Assembly (NCBI GenBank): GCA_902570035.1
Contig: CACFWO010000005.1
Coordinates: forward strand, 1-64,000
Direction: 5' to 3'
Source of the DNA: an uncultured SAR86 cluster bacterium
Lineage (GTDB): Bacteria; Pseudomonadota; Gammaproteobacteria; Magnimaribacterales; AG-339-G14
DNA: 64,000 nucleotides
Position 1 is the stretch's first letter. Every line of letters starts with the position of its first letter. This document shows, in pieces, positions 1 through 9,376 of the stretch. The notes beneath the pieces were generated by a model. That model had not been told where the DNA came from. It searched no databases and worked only from the letters and a program-made list of their open reading frames with translations. The translations under genes and the position numbers were made by a program.

Positions 1-932
1 AACTTCACTCCTTTTGACTCGGCTGAAAGTAAAATTCCGTTATCTTGTTTTAAGTCAGTTAATATATTTGGTAAACCTGTTCCGCTTTGGGCAATGGCTT
101 TATGAAACAATCCCTCTGAAAGAGGGCTAATCATTAAAGATGTTACCGCCTGTCCACCAGCTGATTCGCCAAATATAGTTACATTGTTTGGATCACCGCC
201 AAACTCAGATATGTTCTCTTTTACCCACCTTAAGGCAGCTATTTGATCTAAAGTACCATAATTACCAGAAACGTTATTTTCAGATTCTTTTGATAGTTCT
301 GGATGAGCCAACCAAGCAAATACTCCCAATCGATAGTTTATGCTTACTACAATAACGTCTCCCTCGGTAGGTATATAATGACTGGTATAATTGCTTTCAT
401 GCCCCGAACCCCATCGGGAAGCTCCACCATGTATCCAGAACATCACTGGTTTATTTTGAGAGCCTCCTTTAGGAACAACAACATTAAGAAATAAGCAATC
501 TTCAGACATGTCCTTGTAAGTAAAACGATTGAAGCCTGCATTGGCTTCTGAATCTTGAGATGAAATATCTAAACCAGAAGTTTCTATAATAAGATCATAA
601 AAGCCATTGTTTCCCATTGATTTACCATCAGGAGTTAACAATTCAAGTGGCTGCATGCATGCCTTTCCATGAGAATCAGCTAAAAATGTTCCTTTCCAAC
701 CTTGATGAGGCAAAGGTTTCTTCCAACGAAGATTGCCCAGAGGGGGTTCAGCATATGGGATACCAAAATATTTTATCGTACCGTCATTTTGATCAATACC
801 TTTAAGCTTACCCTGTTGGATAGTCACTATTAATGGATCTTGATAAAAGGAACAAGCCAAGGTTAAACAAAAAACCCCGATAATAATCAGGGTTTTCTGT
901 AAGTATTTTTGAAAATTAGAAATTGTAACCAA
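1..932 (-). CDS. Type B carboxylesterase lipoprotein (3' end beyond window)
   Basis: Translating the minus strand from about 932 down to base 1 gives about 310 residues of a carboxylesterase/lipase family protein; the ORF track lacks it because the gene runs off the left edge. The nucleophile-elbow region reads GDPNNVTIFGESAGG, so the catalytic Ser is present; the Glu and His would lie outside the window. An N-terminal FGIPYAEPPLG-like block is also family typical. The N-terminus resembles a lipoprotein signal (LIIIGVFCLTLAC), so it is probably a membrane-anchored periplasmic ester hydrolase. No ATG was found in frame; a TTG at 932, overlapping the end of the upstream TBDR by 17 nt, is my best start. 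An intrinsic-terminator-like hairpin lies inside the signal-peptide codons. The family is secure; the start and substrate are not. Confidence 0.82.
   Translation of the reverse strand, partial: MVTISNFQKYLQKTLIIIGVFCLTLACSFYQDPLIVTIQQGKLKGIDQNDGTIKYFGIPYAEPPLGNLRWKKPLPHQGWKGTFLADSHGKACMQPLELLTPDGKSMGNNGFYDLIIETSGLDISSQDSEANAGFNRFTYKDMSEDCLFLNVVVPKGGSQNKPVMFWIHGGASRWGSGHESNYTSHYIPTEGDVIVVSINYRLGVFAWLAHPELSKESENNVSGNYGTLDQIAALRWVKENISEFGGDPNNVTIFGESAGGQAVTSLMISPLSEGLFHKAIAQSGTGLPNILTDLKQDNGILLSAESKGVK
871..896 (-). terminator. Rho-independent terminator after TBDR, inside esterase signal codons
   Basis: The minus-strand RNA reads AAAACCCUGAU-UAUU-AUCGGGGUUUU followed by UUG and UUU. That is an 11-bp stem with one U-G wobble, a 4-nt loop and a U-run. 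In plus orientation the wobble becomes a C-A mismatch, which fits a minus-strand function. It lies 20 nt past the TBDR stop and inside the hydrophobic core of the esterase signal peptide, so it may attenuate esterase expression. Confidence 0.7.
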
Positions 933-3900
933 CCCTAAATCCAAACACTTGCGGATCTCTAACGGTAACACCTCTAGTTTGTCCTACTGAAGCATCACCA
1001 AGTCCAATACCAGTTACGTTAAGTTCATCAGTAATGTTTTGACCATAGAACTGAACATACCAACTGTCTTCGTTAGTTGGTGTAACGGTAATTTGTAAAT
1101 TTGATTCTAACCAAGAATCAATTCTATCTTCAGGAAGATTGAATATACGAACATATCTTGGACCTTGATATGCAACATCAATTCTTGTGGTGATATTCAC
1201 GCTACCAGCTTGAGCGGTATATGCAATACCAACGTTTGCTGAAGCATCAGGATGAACCAATGAGTTACCAGATATGTCAGTTTCTAGACCTTCAGACACA
1301 ACTTCTGCAGGATCAAAACCCAACAATTGAGCCATGGTTCGCATTCCAGCCTGAACACCAAGAGATGGTAAATGTCCATCAGCTGGAGTTAAACCTAATT
1401 CGGGCACCAAATAACTAACTGGTGTAGGTTGACCGTAAGTCCTATCTCCGTGAAATTCTGCAGGTATTAATGCAGCCATCAGATCAGCAGTAGAAGTTGT
1501 GCCACCTGATAAAGCTACAATTTGGTCCAGACCAGTTTGAGCAGCTCCGCCGGTAACGGTTTCTTGTAACCAAGCTCCGTAAACTGCAGCCAGTGCATCT
1601 TTTCTCATAATAAACATAGTAGAAAGTTCATCTTTCATCAAATGCCAATTACTACTGTCAGGATGGCCTGAAAAAGCTCCATCAGGTTGAACTGGGTCTA
1701 ATGCAGAAACACCATCAGCAATTGTTGATTGAGTCATAGCTACTGATGCGTTAAGAGCTAAACCAGGAACAGAAGGAGGTGCATAAAGTAATTCCAATTC
1801 AAGTCCCATAATATCAACATCAATTCCTTCGTTAATTGAAGTCTTATTCATAATTTTTGTAATGTGATAATTCTCCGCATCGTATGCATATAGTGCACCG
1901 TTCAAACGAACACCTTGATCAGGAAACTCTGTTTTGAATCCAAATTCAAGTGATATGAGATCGGAAGCTGGAAAAATTTGCGGTGTATTAGGAAAGATCA
2001 ATGGATCTAAAGCAGGGTTAAAACCACCCCCTTTAAATCCTTTAGATAGATTTGCATAAATCATTGTATTTTCATCAACAAAATAATCCACAACGAATCT
2101 TCCAGTCAAGGCGCTAAATTCCATGAAAGGATCTAAACCAGTTGTTGCTATATAAGCCTCACCGTAATCCGGCACACTTCCTGCTAGTGGACAAAAACCT
2201 TGATCAACACCTGCACAAGAAATAGCTTCAAAGGCTGCTGCAGTTGGAATTGCACCTACTGAAAGAGCATTGACTGCGAAATCTGTAGCTCGACCTTTTT
2301 CGAAACCTAAAACGTTTACAAAAGCGATTCTACTTAAACTAGTTTTTTCATCCTCGTTATACCTTAATCCAAAAGTAAGTTTTAAGTCCTCTTGGGGCTC
2401 AAAATACAACTCACCAAAAACAGCATGCGACTCCGTAGTACTTAATGCGTTAGTTCTATAGAGACTTGGGTATAACTGAGCACCTAAAGCTGCAGAGGGC
2501 GCTCCCACTAATAAAGCTGGAGGAGATTGCCCTAAAACATCTAAACCACTGGCATAGACGTCATATAGAGTCATGGATTTATTATCAAAATAAGTATACC
2601 CAGCTAAGAAATTAAGATTACCAATAAAGTTTGAACTTACCTTCATTTCTAATGACTTCGTATCTTCATCTGATTCTGGTCTATCTCCTCCAGTTGCATA
2701 ATTCAAAGTATCCATAATACAACCACCATAAACACCTAAAGTTCCTGCATCTAAATTACATCCTGGACCGTATCCAGACATATTTATTAAACCACCTGGA
2801 GTAGCTGCAGTATCTTTAAATCTTATAGATTGCATTTCTGGTGATGAGTAAACACTCATTCTCATGAATTTTCTATCTTTGGAATGAGCTCCAATGGAGA
2901 TATCAATATCGTCAATACTGTGCTCGATCAATAACTGTGTAGTATATTGATCGACTTCGTAATAAGGGTTACCTCGGGTATTTTGCTGTCTGTAGCCTTG
3001 AGGTGCGCCTGACATATCACTTGTCGTTACAAAATCTAAAACTCCCATGGCAACCATTAAGTTATCTACATATGTTCCCATAGGGTGAGTTAATTCAAAT
3101 GCCCTTTCAGAGGTTCTGGTACACCCAGTTACAAAGGAAGTATCTCTTTTACAATAAACGTTACCACCTAAAGTTCTGGTGGAATCTTCAATTTCAACAT
3201 TGTGAATTAAGTGAATTGTGGTGTTATCAGAGGGCTCGAAAGATAAAGTGGCTCTGTAAGCTAATTGATTTCTTCCATCAACATCTTGATCTTTTAGTTC
3301 AGAGTAAATATTTTCCATATAACCGTCTCTATTTACGGTTGAAGTAGCTAACCTCAAGGCAACCTTGTCATCGAGTGGAATATTAAAAGTTGAAGTAGTT
3401 TTAAGTCCATTGTAATCAGCGATATCAATGCTTGCATTTCCATAAAAACCTGTGGTGTCTGCTTTTGCAGAAATCATATTAATAGCTCCACCAACTGAAT
3501 TTCTTCCAAATAATGTTCCAGCAGGTCCTCTTATGACCTCTATTCTTGCCATATCAAAGAAGGTTCCATCCTGAAGAGTTGTTGCTCCTAATGCCAAATC
3601 ATTCATATGAATAGCAACACCTGCATCAGCTGTTGCACTTACGGCTAAATTTGTAATACCACGAATATCAAACCCCCCGCCTCCAGAGAATGCACTAGGC
3701 GTAAAAGTTAATCCCGGCACAACAAGCTGAAGGTCAGAAGCTTCTTCGATTTGTTGCTCAAGTAAATCATCTGCACTGAAAGCTGTAACTGATAAAGGTA
3801 CATCTTGCAGACTTTGTTCTTGTCTTTGTGCTGTAACAGTTACTTCTTCAAGGCCGCTGTCTTGCGCAAATAAAAATCCAGTAAAAATTAATGCCAGAAA

Positions 3901-3933
3901 TAGAATTGGCGATATTAGTTTTTTTGTACTCAT
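916..3933 (-). CDS. TonB-dependent outer-membrane receptor
   Basis: This is a 1005-residue TBDR. Residues 1-23 are a signal peptide ending in FLFAQ. Then comes a TonB-box-like EEVTVTAQR and the family-typical SLQDVPLSVTAF. The plug follows at about 40-160 (DIRGI, then VIRGPAGTLFGRNSVGGAIN), and then a long beta-barrel ending in the aromatic GFRVGYNF. It is larger than siderophore receptors (about 700), with extended extracellular loops that contain Cys pairs. It should import a bulky substrate across the outer membrane using TonB/ExbBD; nothing in the sequence identifies the substrate. It sits between a second TBDR and an esterase lipoprotein, so an esterified organic substrate is possible. 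The ATG is preceded by a strong GGGGAG ribosome site. No ExbBD/TonB genes are in the window. Confidence 0.93.
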   Translation of the reverse strand: MSTKKLISPILFLALIFTGFLFAQDSGLEEVTVTAQRQEQSLQDVPLSVTAFSADDLLEQQIEEASDLQLVVPGLTFTPSAFSGGGGFDIRGITNLAVSATADAGVAIHMNDLALGATTLQDGTFFDMARIEVIRGPAGTLFGRNSVGGAINMISAKADTTGFYGNASIDIADYNGLKTTSTFNIPLDDKVALRLATSTVNRDGYMENIYSELKDQDVDGRNQLAYRATLSFEPSDNTTIHLIHNVEIEDSTRTLGGNVYCKRDTSFVTGCTRTSERAFELTHPMGTYVDNLMVAMGVLDFVTTSDMSGAPQGYRQQNTRGNPYYEVDQYTTQLLIEHSIDDIDISIGAHSKDRKFMRMSVYSSPEMQSIRFKDTAATPGGLINMSGYGPGCNLDAGTLGVYGGCIMDTLNYATGGDRPESDEDTKSLEMKVSSNFIGNLNFLAGYTYFDNKSMTLYDVYASGLDVLGQSPPALLVGAPSAALGAQLYPSLYRTNALSTTESHAVFGELYFEPQEDLKLTFGLRYNEDEKTSLSRIAFVNVLGFEKGRATDFAVNALSVGAIPTAAAFEAISCAGVDQGFCPLAGSVPDYGEAYIATTGLDPFMEFSALTGRFVVDYFVDENTMIYANLSKGFKGGGFNPALDPLIFPNTPQIFPASDLISLEFGFKTEFPDQGVRLNGALYAYDAENYHITKIMNKTSINEGIDVDIMGLELELLYAPPSVPGLALNASVAMTQSTIADGVSALDPVQPDGAFSGHPDSSNWHLMKDELSTMFIMRKDALAAVYGAWLQETVTGGAAQTGLDQIVALSGGTTSTADLMAALIPAEFHGDRTYGQPTPVSYLVPELGLTPADGHLPSLGVQAGMRTMAQLLGFDPAEVVSEGLETDISGNSLVHPDASANVGIAYTAQAGSVNITTRIDVAYQGPRYVRIFNLPEDRIDSWLESNLQITVTPTNEDSWYVQFYGQNITDELNVTGIGLGDASVGQTRGVTVRDPQVFGFRVGYNF

Positions 3934-4065
3934 AACACTCCCCTTTTTTTGTTTTGAGTTTGTAAATCAATCTAGTTTTAAGTATCCCAACTTATAACTA
4001 CTAACCTTAATGTATAGGAAAATAAAATAAAATTAAACGTTTTTATTGCTTTTTTTTTAGAGAAA

Positions 4066-4101
4066 AAAGTCAGCCTCTTTATAATCTTTAATAAAGAGGC
4101 T
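4066..4101 (-). terminator. Terminator downstream of second TBDR
   Basis: AGCCTCTTTAT and ATAAAGAGGCT form a perfect 11-bp inverted repeat around an 8-nt loop (4072-4101). On the minus strand it is followed by GACTTTTTT, 17 nt after the TBDR stop. It separates the two TBDR genes transcriptionally. Confidence 0.8.
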
Positions 4102-4117
4102 TTTAGATGATTAAAAT

Positions 4118-7100
4118 TTAAAATCTATATCGGTACTCTATTCCAGTTACCCTTGGATCTCTTAAGAAGTAGCTTTGGAAATTACCGGTAACATCAGTAG
4201 AGTTGTATTTCCAAGTAATGTTATCTTCATCGAGCGCATTTCTTGAGAAAAATCTGAAATACCATTGGCTTTCAATATCTCCTACAGTTAAACCAATATT
4301 AAGTTCATCCCAAGCATCAACTTTTCCGTAAAGATCATTATTGAACTCATTTACATACATGTCGCTTTGATAGTAGTAATAAATATTTGGAACAACAGAA
4401 ATACCGTTGCCTACCTCAAAATTATAAGAAAGACCTAGAGAGGTAGTTAATTCAGGAGTATTGGGTAATCTGTTGCCATCAATGCTCTGTTTCACGCCCG
4501 TCGAAGTAGGTATACCAAGAGCTGATAATGCTACCCTAGACATATAAATAGGATGACCGTCTGCTTGAGTTGTTCCGGGAACCGGCAACCAAGCATCCAA
4601 ACTAACTAGAACAGCCTGAGCTGCGTTTACAAGATCTTTATCTGCAATAAATGTGTTTGCAACACAACCTTCCCCTTCGTAGAACAAATCGATACATTTG
4701 TAGACTGTATTTTTGGCGTCAAAATATTTGGTGCCTTCAGCAGCGATATTAAATGGATCGATCGTTAACGCATCATCCATGATCTTAGTTTTAATGTATG
4801 CAAACATAAAATCTAATCTTAAATTCGGAGCTGCTGCTGGAACGTAATCCATTTCAATTTCAGCACCGTAGTTTTCTGAATCGATATTAAAGTTAAAAGT
4901 TGTGGTGGCTAGAATCCTTGATATCTGCATGTCGGTGTATTTGTTATAGAAAAGTGAAGTGTTAAGTCTCATTTGACCACCAAGCAAAATGGACTTGATA
5001 CCAATTTCGTATGAGTCAACTTTTTCTTCAACTGTGTTAGCAGGAATCAAACCTTTTTCATATATCCTTGGATTAATTGGAGGATTGATACCAGCTGGTT
5101 TAGTACCTCTTGAATAAGATGCATACAGAAGAGAATCATCACCGAATGAGTAATCAACGATCAATCTTCCTGCGGTAGTTGTGTAATCAAGTTTATTTTT
5201 TTGATACGACTCCCATCCAGGCTTATTGTAATCTTCACTTCTATCATAGAGCGCTGGAACTAAGTCTTTTACTGACATGAAATAAGTTGCATAAGCTGTT
5301 CCAGTAGCAAGAGCTTGTTGTTGAGGATCAGTAATTTGGCCAGCAGCAGCTATCCCGCCAGCTAATGCTGCCGAAGCAGCATTTACTTGCGCAGATACTC
5401 CATATAGATCCACAGTTTCCTGCTCGCCTACTCCACAACCGTTACTTGCTTGACCGGTTAATATTTGACCGATGACTGATTGATCAGGGGCTTGTCCAAA
5501 TGCTCCAGCAATGCCTTCAAAACAGTTATACAAATCGCCGTCCACCAATAACCAAGGAACGCCTGCAAATGCGCCAACATTTCTTGCTTGTCCGTAATTA
5601 GTGGTAACGATGTCATTGATTTTCTTTTCTTCTCCGTAACGTAAACCAAGAGTAATTCTTAAGTTATCTTGAACGTCAAAATAAAGCTCTCCAAATAAAC
5701 CGCTTGCTTCTAATGCGTACTCGTTGATATTTCCAAATGTGGTTGGGACAAAGAATTGAGCTTCCCCTAACAATGTTAGAGGTGAAGAAGTGGTTAAGTA
5801 ACTATCGTCTTCGTAGTGCCCATAATGATTTACACCCACGATGTAGTTAAAAATTCCATCTAGATCAGAACTGTATTTAAGCTCCAAATACTCGGTAAGT
5901 TGTTCGTTACTAGATCCATCAATGAAAGAGTTTCTGTTAGTAGTTTGTAAAACGTATTTACCGGATTCACCGCTTAATCTTTCTGCTTGAGTAGGTCCTT
6001 TTATTCCACACTGATCTGCTACACAATGGTCTAAAATATCTACGCTTATCAGGCCTCCGACGTAAGCAAGAGGATTATCAGATACCTTCACTCCAAGTAA
6101 AGGTTCTACAGCCAGAGTTGTATCCATTCTTGTATATTCAGAAGACTCTCTATTCATCATATTTAGAGACACCCTCCCTTTATCAAGGTCGTGAGAAATA
6201 GTTAATTGATGAGTTCCTGATTGGCGATCAAAGATTGGAACAAAATCGCTATGCGTCTGTCGCAAAGTCATATTGTCAGGTCTAGGAGCATCATTTAAAC
6301 CAAAAGCTGTATAAGCAGCCATATTGGCACCTAAAGGAGCAGACTCTAAAAAGACCGCAGCTAGAATTCCGTTGTAAGTAGCAGCAGGATTGGCTATTCC
6401 AATACCCTCTCCATCTAAAGTGCAACCCCTAGCTATGTTAGTGCTTGGCGTACAAACATAGTTAGTTCTCAAAGTTCTGGTACTTTCCTCTTCGTGTTCT
6501 TGATACATATAGTCGATCACAGTGTTTCCTGTGTCGTATCGTAAAGAAATTCTCCCCACATAATGTTCTCTTCCATCGAAGGTGCCGCCTACAGGAGCGT
6601 ATAAATTTTCGGTAAATCCATCCCTCTCAGTTTGGGTATAAGCAGCTCTAACAGCAAAATTATCATCTAAAGGAATATTTACAGCGCCTTCAAAAACCTG
6701 AAGATCGTACTCTCCAGCCGTAAAACCTGCATAGCCTTCAACGCCAGAATCTACAGAAGGTCTTTTGGTAACTAGATTAACTAATCCTGCAGTAGTTCCT
6801 CTTCCAAATAATGTTCCTTGAGGTCCTCTAAGCACTTCCACTCTATCCATATCGAACATCGTCGCAACATTTGTATTCTCTCCCCAAGGAGATTCATTAA
6901 TATGAGTCGTTACCGATTGGTCAAAGGAAATACCCGTAGCAAGTCTTCCTATACCTCTGATAGACACGGAGCTGCCACCGAAGTTAGTCTCTGAATAACT
7001 GAGGTTAGGAACGTTAAGTTGCAAATCAGTAAATCTTACCGCTTGTCTTAATGCTAAATCATCAGCTGATAAAGCTGAAACAGCAATAGGAACGTCTTGA

Positions 7101-7228
7101 AGAGATTTTTCTGTTTTTTGCGCGGTTACAATTATCTCCTCGAGCGTATAATCTTCATTGTCAGATTGAGCGAAAAAGTTTGAGGAAAATAAAAATAATA
7201 CAATTAAGAGGTGATGGAAAAATTTCAT
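4118..7228 (-). CDS. TonB-dependent outer-membrane receptor
   Basis: This is a 1036-residue TBDR related to the neighbour at 916-3933: the same LEEIIVTAQK and SLQDVPIAVSALSADDL blocks follow a signal peptide ending in NFFAQ. The plug has VSIRGIGR and VEVLRGPQGTLFGRGTTAG at about 75-145. The barrel ends in an aromatic-rich YRYRF terminus. The pair probably arose by duplication and diverged in the extracellular loops, suggesting related but distinct ligands. Substrate is unknown. The start is well supported by AAGGAG seven bases upstream of ATG. The leader contains a 16-bp tandem duplication (7239-7270). A strong terminator follows, so it is probably a single-gene transcript. Confidence 0.93.
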   Translation of the reverse strand: MKFFHHLLIVLFLFSSNFFAQSDNEDYTLEEIIVTAQKTEKSLQDVPIAVSALSADDLALRQAVRFTDLQLNVPNLSYSETNFGGSSVSIRGIGRLATGISFDQSVTTHINESPWGENTNVATMFDMDRVEVLRGPQGTLFGRGTTAGLVNLVTKRPSVDSGVEGYAGFTAGEYDLQVFEGAVNIPLDDNFAVRAAYTQTERDGFTENLYAPVGGTFDGREHYVGRISLRYDTGNTVIDYMYQEHEEESTRTLRTNYVCTPSTNIARGCTLDGEGIGIANPAATYNGILAAVFLESAPLGANMAAYTAFGLNDAPRPDNMTLRQTHSDFVPIFDRQSGTHQLTISHDLDKGRVSLNMMNRESSEYTRMDTTLAVEPLLGVKVSDNPLAYVGGLISVDILDHCVADQCGIKGPTQAERLSGESGKYVLQTTNRNSFIDGSSNEQLTEYLELKYSSDLDGIFNYIVGVNHYGHYEDDSYLTTSSPLTLLGEAQFFVPTTFGNINEYALEASGLFGELYFDVQDNLRITLGLRYGEEKKINDIVTTNYGQARNVGAFAGVPWLLVDGDLYNCFEGIAGAFGQAPDQSVIGQILTGQASNGCGVGEQETVDLYGVSAQVNAASAALAGGIAAAGQITDPQQQALATGTAYATYFMSVKDLVPALYDRSEDYNKPGWESYQKNKLDYTTTAGRLIVDYSFGDDSLLYASYSRGTKPAGINPPINPRIYEKGLIPANTVEEKVDSYEIGIKSILLGGQMRLNTSLFYNKYTDMQISRILATTTFNFNIDSENYGAEIEMDYVPAAAPNLRLDFMFAYIKTKIMDDALTIDPFNIAAEGTKYFDAKNTVYKCIDLFYEGEGCVANTFIADKDLVNAAQAVLVSLDAWLPVPGTTQADGHPIYMSRVALSALGIPTSTGVKQSIDGNRLPNTPELTTSLGLSYNFEVGNGISVVPNIYYYYQSDMYVNEFNNDLYGKVDAWDELNIGLTVGDIESQWYFRFFSRNALDEDNITWKYNSTDVTGNFQSYFLRDPRVTGIEYRYRF

Positions 7229-7238
7229 ATAGAGCTCC

Positions 7239-7270
7239 TTAGAAAGTGAAAGTTTTAGAAAGTGAAAGTT
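7239..7270. repeat. 16-bp perfect tandem duplication in TBDR leader
   Basis: TTAGAAAGTGAAAGTT occurs twice head to tail between the TBDR start and oligopeptidase B. On the minus strand the repeat abuts the AAGGAG ribosome site, placing it in the promoter or 5' leader of the TBDR gene. Confidence 0.85.
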
Positions 7271-7336
7271 TTTAAAAATATCATTCTTAATGGTTGCGGA
7301 TTATAAAGATCAAAGAACAAAAAACAATTAAATATT

Positions 7337-9376
7337 ATGAAGGCATTACCTAAAGCTAAAAAAGTCAAGAAGGTTTTAAAAAAACATAACGACTCAAGAA
7401 TTGATAACTATTATTGGCTCAGAGATGACACTAGAAAAAGTAAGGCAGTTCTCGACTATTTAAAAACCGAACGCGCTTACCATGATGATTGGATCAAAAC
7501 CCAATCAAGTATTTCTAAAAATTACTTCAAAAAACTAAATGGTTACATTCCTGCTAAAGATGAGTCTTTAAAGATTGAGAGAGACGGATTTTTCTATTTT
7601 TCGGAATCTCTAAAAGAAAACGAGTATAGAAAATACTATCGATCGAAGAAAAAAAATTCAAAGAAAGAGTTAATTTTAGATATTAATAAATTAGCTAAAA
7701 ATAAAAAATTCTTTCAAGTTTCAGGTGTCTCACCATCCATTGATAATCAAATGTTGGCATACGCTGAAGATATCAATGGGCGAAGAGAATACACAATCAA
7801 AGTTAAAGATATAAAAACCGGGGAAAACTTGTCAGATAAAATTTCCGGCACAGACGGACAATTTATTTGGTCTAAAAACTCAAAAAATATAATTTATATC
7901 AAAAGAGATGAAACAACATTAACGAGCAATCAAGTCTTTCTTCATACAATCGGAACCCCTCAAAAAAATGACATACTTTTATTTGAAGAAACTGACCCAC
8001 AATTTCATTGCAGTTTAGGAATTTCAAGAGATAAAGAATATGGGTTTATTTACTCCAGCCAGACTAATATAAATGAAGTTCGATTCTTCTCATTAGATTA
8101 TCCAACCAAGTTGAAATTAATTCTTAAGAGAAAGAAAAAACATAAATACTACGTAGATATTTTTAATAATACTTTTTATGTCATGACAAACATGGGTGGT
8201 CAGGACAACTTTTCACTCAAATATTCTGAATTATCCGTCTGTCATCAATTTAAAAAATGGAAAATCATCCTCAAAGAAAATAAAAAAAGATATCTATTGG
8301 ATTTCGAAATATTCAAAAATCATATTCTTATTGATGTTAGAGAAAACGGTCTTCCTCAAATATTAAAAATTAATTTCAAAAACGGAGCTCATGAATATAT
8401 TAAATTTAATGAACCTTGTTATGACGTTTCTCTAGCAGGCAATTATGATCCAAAAGCTAATTATTTTTGTTTTGCTTATTCATCGCTCAATAAACCAGAG
8501 ACTGTTTATAAGGAGTCTTTAATTACTGGTAGAAGATCCGTTATTTGGAAATCAAAAATAAAGTGCGAGACAAAAGGCTTAAAAGTCGAAAGACTTTCAT
8601 TGAAATCTAGAGATAATACAAAAGTTCCAGCATCTCTTGTTTACAAGGATAACGGTTCCCCTTTACATAAAAAACCCATACTCTTTTACGGATATGGTTC
8701 TTACGGCCATATTATTGATGCTAATTTCCGTTCCAGTATTGTGCCCTTATTAGAAGAAAACTTTATTTTTGTTTTGGCTCATATTCGTGGCGGATCAGAA
8801 ATGGGTAAACATTGGTATGAGAACGGACGTATGCATAAAAAGAAAAATACCTTTTATGACTTTATCGATGTAACTCAAGGATGTTTGAAAAAGGGTTTTG
8901 GAGATAAAGATAATGCTTTCGCTATGGGAGGAAGTGCCGGCGGATTATTAATGGGTGCTATAGCAAACGAAGCTCCGGAGTTATACAAAGGCATTTTAGC
9001 TGCGGTCCCTTTCATGGATGTTGTGACAACTATGCTTGATGAATCTATTCCATTAACAACTTTCGAATACGATGAATGGGGCAATCCAAATGATAAAAAA
9101 GATTACAACTATATGAAGAGTTATTCACCCTACGATAATTTATCCAATCTTCCATATCCAAACATTTTGGTGACTTCTTCTCTGTTCGATTCACAAGTTC
9201 AATACTATGAGCCTGCGAAATACGTTGCTAAATTAAGAGATCTTTCAACTTCAAAGAATAAAATTCTCTTTAGAATAAACTTAATTGGCGGCCACGGAGG
9301 CCTTAGCGGAAAGACTGCGGTATTGAAGGAGACTTCGGAAGACTTTACCTTTTTTATTAGTTTAGTGGATTCCTAA
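7337..9376 (+). CDS. ptrB: Oligopeptidase B (prolyl oligopeptidase family S9A)
   Basis: The protein has 679 residues with an N-terminal seven-bladed propeller region (about 70-410) and a C-terminal alpha/beta hydrolase domain. The catalytic Ser lies in GGSAGGLLMG, the likely Asp in LFDSQV and the His in GGHGGLSGK. HIRGGSEMG is another family signature. The opening NYYWLRDD block is typical of oligopeptidase B, which cleaves short peptides after basic residues. No signal peptide is visible, so it should act in the cytoplasm on imported peptides. Length matches the family. There is no clear Shine-Dalgarno sequence before the ATG. It faces the divergent TBDR and its last 15 nt overlap the convergent FAD oxidase gene. 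Confidence 0.9.
   Translation: MKALPKAKKVKKVLKKHNDSRIDNYYWLRDDTRKSKAVLDYLKTERAYHDDWIKTQSSISKNYFKKLNGYIPAKDESLKIERDGFFYFSESLKENEYRKYYRSKKKNSKKELILDINKLAKNKKFFQVSGVSPSIDNQMLAYAEDINGRREYTIKVKDIKTGENLSDKISGTDGQFIWSKNSKNIIYIKRDETTLTSNQVFLHTIGTPQKNDILLFEETDPQFHCSLGISRDKEYGFIYSSQTNINEVRFFSLDYPTKLKLILKRKKKHKYYVDIFNNTFYVMTNMGGQDNFSLKYSELSVCHQFKKWKIILKENKKRYLLDFEIFKNHILIDVRENGLPQILKINFKNGAHEYIKFNEPCYDVSLAGNYDPKANYFCFAYSSLNKPETVYKESLITGRRSVIWKSKIKCETKGLKVERLSLKSRDNTKVPASLVYKDNGSPLHKKPILFYGYGSYGHIIDANFRSSIVPLLEENFIFVLAHIRGGSEMGKHWYENGRMHKKKNTFYDFIDVTQGCLKKGFGDKDNAFAMGGSAGGLLMGAIANEAPELYKGILAAVPFMDVVTTMLDESIPLTTFEYDEWGNPNDKKDYNYMKSYSPYDNLSNLPYPNILVTSSLFDSQVQYYEPAKYVAKLRDLSTSKNKILFRINLIGGHGGLSGKTAVLKETSEDFTFFISLVDS

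Noticed and set aside
4118-7228. Siderophore or haem receptor identity for the large TBDRs
   Set aside because: No linked siderophore, haem or iron genes and no Fur site; size and loops fit organic-substrate TBDRs, but the ligand cannot be named.
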